Notes under the pieces: generated by a model
Told to the model about the DNA's origin: nothing
Database searches by the model: none
What the model saw: the letters and a program-made list of their open reading frames with translations, nothing else
Program-made: the position numbers and the translations under genes
Assembly (NCBI GenBank): GCA_002077045.2
Contig: KZ111186.1
Location: forward strand, 114,627 to 178,626
From: Rachicladosporium sp. CCFEE 5018
Lineage: Eukaryota; Ascomycota; Dothideomycetes; Cladosporiales; Cladosporiaceae
Length of the DNA stretch: 64,000 bases
Reading direction: 5' to 3'
Shown: positions 9,911-22,019 of the stretch, in pieces
Layout: each line of letters starts with the position of its first letter
How positions within the stretch are numbered: the first letter of the stretch is position 1

Positions 9911-12900
9911 AAACAGTGGTCCGAGGGGGGTATCGCGGGGGAGGGGCTTATTCTTCGATATCTGAATGGCCATCTTGGAGCTGCATACTGAAATGCGAGC
10001 AGGACAAAAAGTGCCTTCAGATTCCGCTTTCCCGCCCGCCTTCGTGATAGAGAGGAATTAGTGACACAAAATGTAGGTAGGAACTCACGACACACCTATG
10101 TTACCTGCAGATCTCAGTAAATCCTATTCATTAAGATCCTGTATAATTATCAACAGAGTTTTGAATTTGGTGATGGATGGTCACTTACCCCTCCAAAGTG
10201 CAATTCGCCATGAACTTGGCTTCCCTCATGTATACTGAAGTATTCCAAGAGCTCGGGCCGGTGGTGCTGTTGTAGTCGTTGGATTAGAGCTGTTTCATAC
10301 GCTCGATTTAGAGACTGGAGAGGCACGGACTACAATTTCACAATCTATAAACGTATGCGTCCACTCTCAGATACTAAACAATGAGTTCCTGGCTGCTTCA
10401 GCTGCATGCATTATCAGCACATGAGCCTGACACTTATCACACATACGCATTCACCTAAAAAATTGTACCCTCCTACGTTGTTCACTTGGGATTCATGCAA
10501 TTTTGCATTTTTTGCTCTGCTACTAACCCGACCCTGACGTATCGCATACGTGTTGAGGACTTTCAAGGTACGGTCATGCCCCTGCATTTAGCGATCATAG
10601 TGGCAAACCTACTCAGAGCAAATCCCGCCGATACGCTAGTCGATAGCCAGGTCAGGTTAAGAGGGCTAGGATGGGTTACTTGAGAAACCCCCTGAGCCGC
10701 TGGAATGGTAAGATTCTCGATCACTGTCTACGAGGAATGTACTTGAGATGTACATGTTTTGAAGCAAAGAGCGTGATTCAGCCTAGGCTCAGCCGCGTCG
10801 GACAGGGTAGGTAGTTCCATCGCGTTTGGAGTGCTAATACCTCTTCTTCATTTGCTGGTTAGAGAGCTCCATGTCACCGCAGACCCCTCAGCGGACCTCA
10901 AAACCTTGGAGTCAAGACTGCCATATTGTGTATCAAAGAAGTTATACACGATCAGTAGTGGCGTATCATTCGTTACCAAGGGCTCTGCGCTCAAGCTTCT
11001 CGCTAGCGTAAACCCGAGCTTCGTCTGTGGCATTTACAGATTTGATATCGCATATCTTCGCCCACATTACACATTTAGGATCAGCAATTGTCTCGCGATA
11101 TCGCACGTAAATGTGTATACGGTAGTCCGCTTTGAAATATCGTGCATCTCGATCCCCAGAGTATGGCACTGCGTACCCACATAGAGCGCATGTTCTCCAA
11201 GCTTTTACGAGCATGGTAGACCCCGCATGTCCTTACGTGTCTGCTAGCGAGATGTCGCGGATCCTCGTGAGCGCTCTTGGTGGCAAGTCCAAGTAACCGT
11301 TTCAATACATCGCGAGTTGCCATGCATCCGCTTAGTTGTATATGCAAGATAGCGTCCCGAGAGTAGATCTACAAGCCTGCGCCGACGAATGATAAGACGA
11401 TTGCCTAGTCGACAAAGTAGCGGCAGCGATGCCAGATCTCAATTTTCCGTTCGCCGTTTGTCACCATTTCTTGAGGTGGATAAGGGAAGACAGTGTATTC
11501 AGGGAGCCGAATTAGGGCCATCCTTTGATAAGCGGACTGAGTGTTGCATAACTGGGCTGGAAGGGCTTGATGACTGATGGCATTGAGTTGATTGTAAATA
11601 TCTAAATCCACGATGAGGTTGACCAATGATGTAGTAGGAAGCAAGCTTGATGAGCACCTAACTGTATCAGCCCGATCACCAAGGATGCACATTGGCCGAA
11701 TTTGGCGATCACGCATGATGAGCTCTCTTACAGCCAAGATGAATCAAGTTGACACTCTTCAGTATTATAGTATCGCGGTGTGCATAGTTACGTGGTACCC
11801 GTTCTCAAGTCGCGTAGTGAACTCCTCGAATCTATCCACCTGTAGATCTTCATTTGGGTCTCATCTTATGGTCTACTATTCTAGAGCTGTCAAGTCTTAG
11901 CTAGGATGACTGCTGTACTCCTGAAAGGTGTAATAGGTCTTCGAACATCGATTCGTGGACCTAGTCCCTTGCCTGCGACGTCTTCTATTTGGGCGCGTAT
12001 GTACAAGATTGCTGCCTCATCGATCAAACATGTGGATCCTGTGCACGAGGCCACAAACTTTAGATACTTAGAGAACATTAATCTGTACCAGCATGAAAAG
12101 CCCTTCAATTTGATGCATACAGAGGCTTAGACTGCATCGGGACAACGTACTTCGAACCTTGTGTGGAGAGGGGCAGCACCGGAACGGATTACCGACATGC
12201 GTAGGCGCGAGTCCACCTTCCAACTTGATCAGCATAGTTTTACAGTGCAAATTTGAGCCACAAAATCAGCCTAGCGAGATTTCGATAACTCTGATTTGAT
12301 CTAGCACATCTACCTGCCCGAGATTTACGATATGATCAAAGCCACAGTCGAAGGAGCTGATGTAGTAATCAATACCCACTTCCAGGTATTGTCATCTCTG
12401 AGAGTCTGTACGTGAACTGGTATCTGACACTTTCTGACTGTCTTTAGCGAGGGCAAATCTCCGAGGGTTACTCGTATGGTAGCTATCCTCACATCGATAC
12501 TTCCGGCGATGGAATGGCGGTGTTCGCGAGAGGATTCCAACGTTATATGTGGTCGGTGGGTCGCGATTGAACAAAATGTATTAGTGTGGAGTCTTGAGGA
12601 GCCGGTTTTGCGGTGATTATCTGTGTAGATCACAAGGATCCGAGATATGGGGTTCTATTTGCGTTGGACGCGGTGCAAAGCCGGCAGGACTTAGCTGATC
12701 TTCCAAACATAAGTCACGTGCAGCTTGAATCACGAACAGGAAGGGAATATCTGCGTCAAAAAAGCCCTCGCGTAGATCTAGAAGTCAATGCACATCGGTT
12801 CCAACTAACGATCACTGTAGCGAAGTGTCGAATAACAAAGCAGAACTCAATTTGATGAAGATGTGGTACTAGGTAGGTGCTGTAAGTTAGCTAGGATCGT

Positions 12901-13309
12901 TTGCAAGGTATAAAATCCTCAACGCATAAGTCTTCGGGCAGGGCATATTCGGCCGACGTTGCGGACTTGAGTGAGGTGAAGCTGGCTTGGTGACACCAAA
13001 AGGGACGGAAATATCTCTAGGCGCCATACAAGTCTTTGCAATTTGCTGTGCCGCCGTGGCTGCGGGGAGGTCTGAGGTACCTCACATGCTAGTTTTGGTG
13101 ATACTCCCTTCCATTGTGCCCGATTATAGCCAGTATCTCATCTTACCATCCTACTGCCAAGCCTGTGGTTTGCGTTGTTATTGATTGCGTGCTAGGAGGT
13201 GCTAGTAGTGCAGAATGAGTCAAATGCACACGCACGCCAAAACCCTCCGGCAAGGTACGTGCCAACAATGCAAAGGGTCTAGCCCCTCTTAAGTTCTCGA
13301 AGCTACGCG
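9911..13309. other. Long stretch without a supported gene
   Basis: Only short ORFs in all frames, none with a recognisable domain, signal peptide or consistent splicing. It precedes the kinase relics and may be decayed sequence; I could not identify its origin. Confidence 0.35.
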
Positions 13310-14326
13310 GTGATAGTGCGCCGCCCGCCGTCCCCAACACCAATCTCTAAACGCAGACCTCTACGGACTTCACAAGTTGGAGCAGGTTCGAAGACTTTTG
13401 TTACGCTTCCAAGAGATTGTCTTAGCTCCAATCGACACATCATAACGCAGACGGCTTCTAAAGCTCCACAGCTCCTGTACAAGACCAAACAACGTGAAGA
13501 TTATCTTGTGCAACATGAGATGACGTGGGCGGTGGGGAAGCGTTGCATGGACAAGCAGATGGTGAAAAGTTGGTTCAATGAGGCTACCATTTTTGGCAAG
13601 ATGCGTCACGTTAGTCCTGCCGAGACACTGTCTATGGGTTGAGCTGATCCCGAGCAGCCCAACATTGTTACCTTACTAGGGTTCGACGCTTGTCCGTCGA
13701 ACCCAATGCTTCGCCTTGACTACATTGGACCCGATCTCTCCAAGTTTCAAAACGAAGATGGAAGATGCACTCTGGACAGCTGAGCGCAGGCTCAGGCTCA
13801 CGTAGACATCGGACATGGTCTGGCTTATCTTGCAGAAGAAGGATTCGAGCAGAACGACATCAAACTGCAGAATATCCTGGTCTCAGCCCAGACAGGGGCA
13901 GTAATTATAGCGGATTTCGGACTTAGCGCTAATGCAGGGCGGTCCAAGAGAGCAGTCGTTCTTGCTGGTATGCCTTCTTATTTGCCACCCGAGATCATGC
14001 TAGGTGTTGTGAAAGTCCGCCACGCAGGTGACATGTGGGCTGCGGGAATTGTGATGCTGTTCGTGTTTCGACACATTTCCCGCCAAGATATATAAATTTG
14101 GCCACTCCAAGCAGACAGCGACGAAGGTTTTCTCGAGCACAGGAGTTGGATAAACAAGGTGTATAAGATATCAAAGGACATCCCCAAGACAGCGATCCTT
14201 CGGAAAATGCTCGAACCGAATCCGGAAAATAGGATACAAGCCCGAGACCTTATAGAACATCGGCTCATACTTGCCTTAAAAAAGTGCCATGCATCCAGAA
14301 CGCCTATACTCCCCACCTGCAGATAA
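13310..14326 (+). pseudogene. Serine/threonine protein kinase pseudogene
   Basis: One frame runs the full length and carries a kinase domain in order: glycine-loop-like VGAGSKTFV, NEATIFGKMRH (helix C region), PNIVTLLGFDAC, GLAYLAEEGFEQNDIKLQNI (catalytic loop), AVIIADFGLS (DFG), PSYLPPEI (PPE in place of APE), GDMWAAGIVMLF and MLEPNPENRIQARDLIEH near the end. A 48-base intron at 13610-13657 (donor GTTAGT, branch GCTGAT) removes an apparent stop and restores RHPNIV. Two real in-frame stops remain: TGA at 13781-13783 and TAA at 14093-14095. The HRD triad reads QND, so the conserved histidine and arginine are lost. No ATG fits at the 5' end. I read it as a decayed kinase; a second kinase relic follows. 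Confidence 0.7.
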
Positions 14327-15131
14327 CTGCTTCGCCTGAAGAGATTTCGCGCGTGTACATCTTTTCAGGACTGAAGTATGGAAATCCAAGGCTCTTTATT
14401 AGCAGGCTAGAGACTGAGCTATAGGCGATAGTCGGCACCTGCCTAGCCGTGATGAGTTCACATTTAGCAGAGTCTTGATATCCTATATTGTCTCCCTGAA
14501 CTTACTCTACTCCTAGTCCATGTAATTTGATACCGCCTAATTGGCTTTTACTCGTTCCGTTGCTGCAACTTGTTCCATAGCACTATGCTGCAAGATCATG
14601 AGACCGTTAGGCAAGAAGAATGTAATTGGTATTTCAAGCGCGATTATTGACAACCTACAGAACAGATACATCACTTGCCACGACTTGAACGCGCTGTCTT
14701 CGTAGAGTTGGAACCCGTAGCTAATAGGAACCCCTTGCACAACGCCTACCTCGAGATACCAAGAGATAATCCTAAGCCGCTGCTTAGCTCGCTTGTGCCA
14801 CATTCTTGTTGTACTAGCAGGTACGGCGCAATACCGGCTCCAGAGGCGCCTGGCAGTAGACCTATGGCTGCCAATACGCCGAAGGGCTTGCAGACGTATT
14901 GCGTAATGACTATGACTCTCTAGCAAACCTTCACAGTCCCTAATTGCTTGCCGGCAGGAGGCTTCTGCAGGGGACTGCGTGTCATGACCGGAAGATGGTG
15001 TAGGCGACATAGAAGAAGCGGCGTGGTGTGAAGCTCCTACGGACTGATCAAAACGTTGACTTTAGATATGAAAGCGCTTGCGTCGCTCAATACCTCACCC
15101 ACCCTGGAGCAGTCTTCTATGCAATTAGCGG
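14327..15131. other. Between the two kinase relics; one uncertain minus ORF
   Basis: A minus-strand ORF of 157 codons (14537-15010) is open but has no motif I recognise. Its hydrophobic tail (MYLFCRLSIIALEIPITFF) could be chance. I do not call a gene. The N-lobe expected for the second kinase was not found here. Confidence 0.3.
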
Positions 15132-15656
15132 ATGAGAGAAGCCTCTCCTCTGCCTCTTGATCAACAATTTGTTGTTGGTGACAGAATTAAACCGGAAAAT
15201 GTCGGAGTGCAGACTTCCTCACCATGGATGTTTATTCTGCTCGACCTCGGGCACGGCGGACTGTGCAGACAGAGCTCTGACCATATGAAGGGTACGGTAC
15301 GCTATCTTGCGCCAGAGGTGCTGGACCTTAAACGGAGGCGAAGTACTATGCCTTACTCTCGGAAGGTCGATGTGTGGGTGCTAGGCTTGACCTGTGTGGA
15401 GCTCGCATTGAACAATAGGATTGTTAGCGAAGATCACGCACGACAAGTCGAAAACGATGTGAAGGCTTCGAGGGACACCGGGCTCGACACTGATGTTGAG
15501 GGGCTCATTTTGAAAGCTCTTTCTGTCTCGCCACTACAGAGACCTTCGATGCAGCACATTGTAGATGCTCTTCGACGTCATCGCCCTAGCGAAGAGGCTC
15601 AAATAGGCGACAAACGCCCTTTCAATCGTAATATCAATCTGGACCTGAGCACATAA
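15132..15656 (+). pseudogene. Kinase-like C-lobe fragment
   Basis: This ORF of 174 codons encodes only the second half of a protein-kinase domain: VGDRIKPENVGV (catalytic loop, lacking the HRD histidine), ILLDLGHGG where DFG is expected, GTVRYLAPEVL (APE region), SRKVDVWVLGLTCVEL (D-x-W helix F motif) and LQRPSMQHIVDALRRH. The DFG phenylalanine and the HRD histidine are both replaced, so even if expressed it would be a pseudokinase. A TAG lies directly upstream in frame and no N-lobe precedes it. It follows the first kinase relic in the same direction, so the pair may come from one tandem-kinase gene or from a duplication. Confidence 0.6.
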
Positions 15657-18041
15657 TAGCAACTGATTGATAGGCGCATTGGGTGGATCCTAATGATGTC
15701 GACGAACAGGCTGGTACAACTCGCTGTGTACAAATACTGCATAGCAAGCGCTTCAGAATGGGAGAGCAGCGCAGTCCATCTTTGACGAAGATCTCAGGAG
15801 GGCTCGGCACTTCGTCCGGTATACGATTTGCACAGTATCGGCAAATGGAAAGTATTCTCGACTATTTCATTCAATAGTCTAGTTGATATTGTGTGTAAGT
15901 CACATGCATTCCAACCCTAACCCCGCATCGCGTAGCGTAGCAATGTATTCCATTCCTATCCATGCTCTCTGCTGCAATAAAGCATGTGGCTATGCACTAC
16001 TCTGTGCCATATAGACACTACTGACGCGATTTGTGATACTGCATTCACCGGTCAAGACTATGTTGCTCGCGGATTCGCGCTTGAGGGCCCTAGTATCGGC
16101 TTCTCTAAGATACATATTCTGTCGATGAAGTTTGCAACTAGTTAGAAAGACACCCATCTAGAATGGGACTAGAGTACAGACGATGACTTACCGCTCAATG
16201 GAGCAGAGGACATGTTCGCCGTATTCTACAGTGTATCAGATCACCGTGCCTGGTGTCTCACTAGACAAGACATATTTCTGCAAGTAAGCAGAGGTTCCTC
16301 ACCCTCGTAACGCGCTCCTCCAAGCTATTTCACTTTTCGTCCGACCTGGTGGCAGATATCAAGCAACGCTATGTCGCTACAGGACGGACGGTACGAGATG
16401 TACTGTCGCACGAGAAAAAGGGGACGTATCAGGATAGCTCGAAGTGAGGCAGAGAAATGAGCAAGGCCAGCTAGCCCTGTTATACACGAAAACGAAGGTG
16501 CACGGTTCCGGGGTTCGGTAATCACATTCTATGAGATCCGACGCGGGATAAGACTACCCAGGACAGGGCATTGGCGAGTGATCAAATGAAGTTACGCTTC
16601 GAGGGCCCACAGCGGTCACACATCATTGGTTTCTGGTTTGCAGACATAGTACTTCGAAGTCAACGACCGCCACCTCGTACCGTGGATCTTAAAATCTCAG
16701 AATCAAACCGGCTGAAGACAACGGAACATGGCGCAAGCGCTCGAATCGACCAGTCTGTAGAGGAAATTGTCGAAGACTTTCCAGATGCCAACACCATGAC
16801 AAAGAATGTTCTCCCTCTCGGATCCGCTAAGGTACACTGCCAAGACGCTATAGTGAATTCCTGGATTAGGCTACATTGTCTCGCACTCCATCAATTACTC
16901 GGCCGAGTTCTGTGTCGTCACTGATATGCGATGATCATGGGTCTCCAGATATGAACGAAGGCGCAATCTCCTTAGTGGCGGGTCAAGAGATGAAAGTGAC
17001 ATATCTGTGGAATATGACGCCTTCCGCTGCGGTTGTGATTGTGTCTGTGTTGACTTCGCCATTTACAGACTATGCTGACGTGTCAGCCATTTGAATCATT
17101 GGAGAGGTAGCAATGCCGATCCCATCTTCGGTGATGGCCTCTCTTATGGCTTGCTCATCAGTAGTGACGGTGTTGCTATTGCCTAGCATAATGACATATG
17201 CATGCCGCTCACTGTACTTTTTGGGAGCCGTGTCTGAACTAATCGTTACAGTAGCTGGACAAAGAGTTGACGTTTTCTCTTGCGGTGGAAGCGAGGAAGC
17301 CGGAAGGTGTTTGGTGATGCCTGCTCCAACGGCTAGACGAATTGTGTCAACCGCTGATTATACATGATTCGCAACGGCTTGCGCCTGCAAGTCCGATACC
17401 TTGGTGTGCTGCTTAAGGTGGTGATTCTCTATCGACTTTGGAGGGACGGCAACGCGATAGCGCCTGCATACGGCAGTTCGATACTACGACAGGTAGGCAA
17501 AGTACTCTAGAAAGGAATCCGTGGCGTAGTAGGGAGCGCCGGCCCCGGTGCTGGGGAGGGCGTTTGCAAGACGTCAGTCTATACAGTAAGGCCGAGCATC
17601 GATGGCGTCAAGGTAGTAATCCTGAGTCAATAGTACGAGAGATGCGCCGGCCGTTACGTACGGCAGAGTACGTCTCGGAACGACGCGAGAGGGCTTGGCG
17701 ACACCTCAAAGTTGGCCTCACACAAAACCGAAAATGTGGCGATGGCGACAATACACGCGGCCGGCTATCGACGAACAGCGGACGGGAGGTTACAGGTATC
17801 GTTGCTGCACGGGAACAGTGTATTAGGGCGCGATCTTACAAACAATCAGGGACACACAACCGCGGTCCGGGAGAGAGCGCGCAGAGGCGGGCATGCGATG
17901 TGGAGAACAAACAACCATGACATGGTCATTCGTGGTAAGGCCCCGCCTAAGAGTGACTTCTATCAATCCCAATACATGTTCACGTCATACCCTCGTGCTG
18001 TGACTTATGCACGGGGCTGAATGTTTCCCTGCTCTTGGTCT
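15657..18041. other. Stretch without a supported gene
   Basis: ORFs of 60 to 160 codons occur (for example 16571-16924 and 17438-17920), but they read as random, with no conserved motif. No RNA gene or transposon end was recognised. Confidence 0.35.
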
Positions 18042-18077
18042 TTTTAGTGACGTCGATCGTTTTAGTGACGTTGATCG
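18042..18077 (+). repeat. Two tandem copies of an 18-base unit
   Basis: TTTTAGTGACGTCGATCG is followed directly by a second copy differing at one base (GTTGATCG). Each holds a GTGACGT core resembling CRE/bZIP sites. It lies about 420 bases before the 2EXR gene start. Confidence 0.45.
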
Positions 18078-18497
18078 TAGCTGCCGCAATGTTGAGGCTA
18101 TGATTCTGCAGTATGTTGCCGTCGATGTAAGTCTCCTGGGTCACATTGTCAAACGCAAACCTTCCACGGTGGTTCACGTCGCGGCTTGACTCGGTGAGGG
18201 TCTAAATTGGTGTACGGGAACAGTGTGTACTGGCAGCACGAGGAAGAGAGGGGTGTGCTAAAGTGCCTAGTGGAGGACGGCGGGCTGTGATTGGTGGATT
18301 AGGTTGGTTACTGTTTATTTATGCTTTCTCAGCTACACCTCTATCGAGGTCACACCATGCGATGATTTCTCGACCAATAGTCCTGTGATCTGGACCACGC
18401 ACGGTCATCGGCGTGTCGAAGATCCAGGGTCACGCCTCATCACGTAGTTTAACGAATCTTCGTGCTCAACGCTCACTCACGACTAGACGCCTCAAGT

Positions 18498-19496
18498 ATG
18501 GGGTGCCCTACACAGCCCATGACTCACTCGAGGACTCCTGTTATAGAGTCCAATTCCCTATCATGCGTGAACGACGCCCTTCTGCACGAGATCGCTTCCG
18601 CTACCAAAGGGAAAAGACTGCAACAAGCCCACAGAAAGGCGCGCGCTGCAAAGGCCAATGCGGTCTTCGCAGCTGGCCATCCGTGTTCGACCGTCAAAGT
18701 CATCGAAGGGCGCACTCGATCGAGCGCAGCCCGCGCTCGCTGCAAGTCCAATGCGCCTCCCGGAAATGACACTCGATTGACTACGGGCAACGTTCAAATC
18801 CTCCGGCTTACGACATCCTCGAACCGAATCACTGGGTCGCTTTCTCGGCTGCCGCCCGAGCTACGCAATGTCATATACAATCTCGTTCTCCAAATCCATT
18901 CGCCCATTTCCATCACGCGTAAGCAGAAATGCAGTCTTCGGCAGACGGAAAGCTCCTTCCAAAAAGCGACGCCTCTGGCGAAGCACTTGCTTGCCCTGAC
19001 CAAGACTTGCAGAGCCATTCGATCGGAGACTCACGGCCTGTTCTACGCCATCAACACCTTCGTCGTCACTTGGAACACAGACATGGAGTACTCCAGGCTT
19101 GCAATCTGTGATGAATTTGAGAAGCACGTTGGCAAGCGAAAAGCCAGATGGTCAATGCGGCACGTAGTGCTCAACATATGCACAAACTACGATACACCCA
19201 TATCACTTCAACGCGACCGCCGCGTGTTTGATGATTCCGTTCAGCAACTGCGCCGCTGGGCGCAGAATGATCCAGGCTTATCTCTTGAGCTTCGTGCAAA
19301 GATCTGGCACGCCGGTGAACCGTCTTCCCCTCTGGTCGACGATGAGCATACCTTCAATCTCACCCTGGATATGCAGCGTTTCAGCGACTCCATGAAGCAA
19401 ACCATCCTGTACTTGAAGACCACGTGCTCGGCAAGTTTGCGGTTCCATAACGCTATTGCGACGCTTCAGTATTTTGCGGAGAAATATGCTGTCTAG
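18498..19496 (+). CDS. 2EXR / F-box-like domain protein
   Basis: A complete single-exon gene of 332 residues counted from the first ATG (18498); the open frame extends 12 codons further upstream without another ATG. The N-terminal third is basic and alanine-rich (KARAAKANAVFAA). Near residue 110 stands SLSRLPPELRNVIYNLVL, the LPPELRNxIY signature of the large fungal 2EXR/F-box-like family. It is followed by HLLALTKTCRAIRSETHGLF and FYAINTFVV, the usual continuation. Such proteins are thought to be substrate adaptors or remain uncharacterised; there are hundreds of paralogues in many ascomycetes. Coding composition is good throughout and there are no lesions. Confidence 0.8.
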   Translation: MGCPTQPMTHSRTPVIESNSLSCVNDALLHEIASATKGKRLQQAHRKARAAKANAVFAAGHPCSTVKVIEGRTRSSAARARCKSNAPPGNDTRLTTGNVQILRLTTSSNRITGSLSRLPPELRNVIYNLVLQIHSPISITRKQKCSLRQTESSFQKATPLAKHLLALTKTCRAIRSETHGLFYAINTFVVTWNTDMEYSRLAICDEFEKHVGKRKARWSMRHVVLNICTNYDTPISLQRDRRVFDDSVQQLRRWAQNDPGLSLELRAKIWHAGEPSSPLVDDEHTFNLTLDMQRFSDSMKQTILYLKTTCSASLRFHNAIATLQYFAEKYAV

Positions 19497-19896
19497 GGTT
19501 CAGTGCCCTCCGAGCGGAGTCGAAGTCACGGACAGAAAGTGCGAGGCCAGCTAGATAGCGACGGAGTTTGCGGCCGCGGATAGCCCAATATACGAGATAT
19601 TAGCTTGCTGCGGATGATATTCTCGTGTCCAAGCTACAGCATGGCAGCGCCGCGGACAGCGCGGAGCTGGCGTGGAGCCAGGGGAAGTCCCTGCTTGCTC
19701 CGATGGCTGGCGTATCGAATTGCTTCTAGCCAGGGGTCGTGCTGTTGTCCTTCTTTCCATGAATAATTTCGTCACTCGAAGGTGCAACACCAAAGGTCGT
19801 TGCACAAAGCCTGCTTCTATTTCTCTTAATCTTTGCCACCGTATCGCCGCCGTATCGCCTACGTGGTCTCACCGCACTCCGAAGGGTATGACTTTA

Positions 19897-19941
19897 GTAG
19901 GCTTCCCCACACGCTGCACGTCCCTGGTCAATGCACGCTTT
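19897..19941 (+). repeat. Left terminal inverted repeat of the pogo element
   Basis: This matches the reverse complement of 21977-22017 apart from a 4-base insertion and two or three substitutions. It is flanked on the left by TA. Confidence 0.85.
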
Positions 19942-20221
19942 TTTGATAACATGTCTTCCACCTTGCCACGCAGAGACATTGATCAAATCGAGAGGTATTG
20001 GCTTCAAAATGAGGGTGATGATTGCATGGTGTGGTATCTATAGATCGATTTACTCAGATTGGCTGGAATAGAGGTCGTGCTTTGATAGTACGGCCAGATC
20101 TCGATTCAACCCCGATTTGAGCTTGCTGCACTGCAGGCTCTGCTTTGACAACAACACTCTTTGGAGGCTTCTTTTGGACCTTACGGATCTTTGTTGGCCT
20201 AGTATTAGTGGTATCTGAGTG

Positions 20222-21932
20222 CTAGCCACTGCGCTTTGAGGACTGCTTTGCCTCTTTTTGTGCCTGTTGATTTGCCTTCTTTAACGCCTTTATCGCTTTC
20301 CTTGCAGATGCTGCCACTGCACGATCCTCACGCTTCTGCTGTGCCTCCGACTCTTTGAGAGCCTTTTGAACGGCTCGCTCCTCAGCTCTGGCTGCTTTGT
20401 GACGTGCATCATCCTCTTTTGCAGCGTCCTTGGCTGCTAGTAGCTCTTTTGCGCGTTCAAATTTTTGAGGGCTAAAGAACAGTACCCCAAGACTCTCCTC
20501 TACACGCAGCTGCTCCGTAAATGGTCTACCTCGCTTCTGCTTCTTCTTATGACTTTGTAGAGCCTCAATGTAGCCGCGTTCGCGCTCTTTTGCGAGCGTA
20601 AGCTGCGTCGCGTAGTTAATCAGTGCGTGACTAAGAGTTTTAACGGTTTAATGCGTTGCTAGCCGCTCTGAGGCAACTAGCCGTCGAATGCCTCGAATGC
20701 GCGTTGGAGAGACTACTATGCTGCTTGAGAGAGACTGCGGAGTCTTAGAACGCATGGGCGAGCACTTTGTAGAAGCCAGAGGTCTATCAAAGATTTGGAG
20801 TACCTTAGCCGGACTGGGCGGCTCTAGGCCAGTCTTGTGCCAGGCTGACTTGACATTAGTCTCTGTGAAGGCTCTGCGGTAGGCCGAATCGAAGTTGTAG
20901 AAGAAGTCGCGCTTTGTGATCCTGACAAGACTCTGTGACTGACGGGTATGGTTATCTAGCTCTTGACTATTAGGTCGCCAATGGCCGGAATATACTGACG
21001 TCCAGATGCTGTAACTGATGCGTCGAATGCGGAGGGAACACCTCTACAAGTAATCGATGGCTCCTACACCAATCTAGAAAAGCAATAGTGCAGTGCGAGC
21101 CATGGCCGTCGAGGATAAGTAGTCGCCAATCCCTACGGGCCTTGTTGACGGTCTCAGGGTCAAACAGGCTCTGTAGCCAGCTCAAACCAAGCTCGTCACT
21201 AGTCCAACCATTTAAAGAGCTAGCAAACCAACAACGGTGCTCTTTTGGGTCGTAGTCTTGAAGCCAGATGTCTTGAAGATCACCGCTTGCAGCCTTGTAG
21301 ATTAAAGCTGGCGGTAGTGAGGTCCCATCCGCACAGATTGTGGCCACGACAGTAATTTACTCTCGTTTGCCATCCTGGCCGGTACCAAGCAGCTTTTTAC
21401 GCTTTACTAGGTCCTTTGTGAAGATCCTTTGGACCTTTTGAAGGTAGCCTATCAAAAAGCCCTTCTCGTCCATGTTATAACAGTTCTGTGGCTGTATGCC
21501 ATAGAAATGCATCATCTGCTCAAGGATCTCAAAGTACTGCCGAAAAGATGCTTCTGACTCAGCCTTATGCCTCTCAATGTCAAGGGTATTGAGAGATCGA
21601 GTATCGAGAACAGCCTCGTGTCGACGTCTGAATCCAGATGTCCAGTTTTTACCAGGCTCTCTGCCCTTGATCTGGCCAGGCCATAAGCGGACCATAGCTG
21701 GCGTAGGTGGTAGGCACCATTCACAGAGCCTTTGGATTTTCTTGACTAGTAGTGACTCCTGCGTAGGTGTGAGGAATTGAAGTTCCTTATCCACGTGCTC
21801 TTTTGAGCCAGATTTGCCATGGAAATGCCTACTAAGAGTGCTCCGGTCCACCCCATAGCTCCTGGCTATAGGGGCATTATTCTGACTATCAGAGAAGCGT
21901 AGAGTCGCGACGGCTTTGTCAATCAGTGCCAT
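20222..21932 (-). pseudogene. DDE_1 (Fot1/pogo) transposase, disrupted
   Basis: Minus-strand transposase beginning MALIDKAVATLRFSD at 21932. It has a Psq-type helix-turn-helix (ARSYGVDRSTLSRHFHGKSG), a CENP-B/Tc5-type region (WTSGFRRRHEAVLDTRSLNT), and the three catalytic aspartates in CYNMDEKGFLIG, LLILDGHGSHC and LQHLDVSIF (DDD type). The C-terminal part is a long lysine- and alanine-rich helix (AKELLAAKDAAKEDDARH) ending at 20222. Lesions are a TAA at about 21358 inside the normally conserved REWITVVA stretch, a double TAA/TAG after IFRPLAT at about 20970, and a shift of frame before KRDFFYNFD. It is therefore dead. The first two stops would fit C-to-T or G-to-A mutation of CAA or TGG codons. 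Confidence 0.8.
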
Positions 21933-21976
21933 GTTATTGAGATGTCGCGTGTTGAATGCAGCGATTTAAGATGGTC

Positions 21977-22017
21977 AAAGCGTGCATTGACTAGGGACGT
22001 CGTGTGGGGAAGCCTCC
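21977..22017 (-). repeat. Right terminal inverted repeat of the pogo element
   Basis: Reverse complement of the left TIR without its 4-base insertion, flanked on the right by TA. Confidence 0.85.
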
Positions 22018-22019
22018 TA

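Larger units (their letters stand above)
19897..22017 (-). mobile_element. Fot1/pogo-type DNA transposon, complete with TIRs
   Basis: A 2,121-base element bounded by TA dinucleotides (19895-19896 and 22018-22019), as expected for the Tc1/mariner superfamily. The ends are inverted repeats. The left end (19897-19941) and the reverse complement of the right end (21977-22017) share GGCTTCCCCACACG and, further in, GTCAATGCACGCTTT. The left copy has four extra bases (CTGC) between the two blocks. Inside is one minus-strand transposase with DDE_1-type motifs, now disrupted, so the copy cannot move by itself, though its ends could still be cut by an active relative. Confidence 0.85.

Noticed and set aside
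13610..13657. In-frame TGA at 13640 in the kinase relic
   Set aside because: It lies inside a 48-base GT-AG intron whose removal gives RHPNIVTLLGF, so it is not a lesion.
13679..13705. Perfect 10-base hairpin GGGTTCGACG / CGTCGAACCC
   Set aside because: It lies in the conserved LGFDACPSNPM coding stretch of the kinase domain; codon constraint and chance explain it, and no tRNA or terminator surrounds it.
14537..15010. Minus ORF with hydrophobic tail between the kinases
   Set aside because: Open for 157 codons but no conserved motif, and it interrupts a plus-strand kinase pair; not supported as a gene.
17438..17920. Plus ORF of 160 codons, Arg-rich
   Set aside because: No motif, biased composition and a second overlapping ORF; looks like chance.
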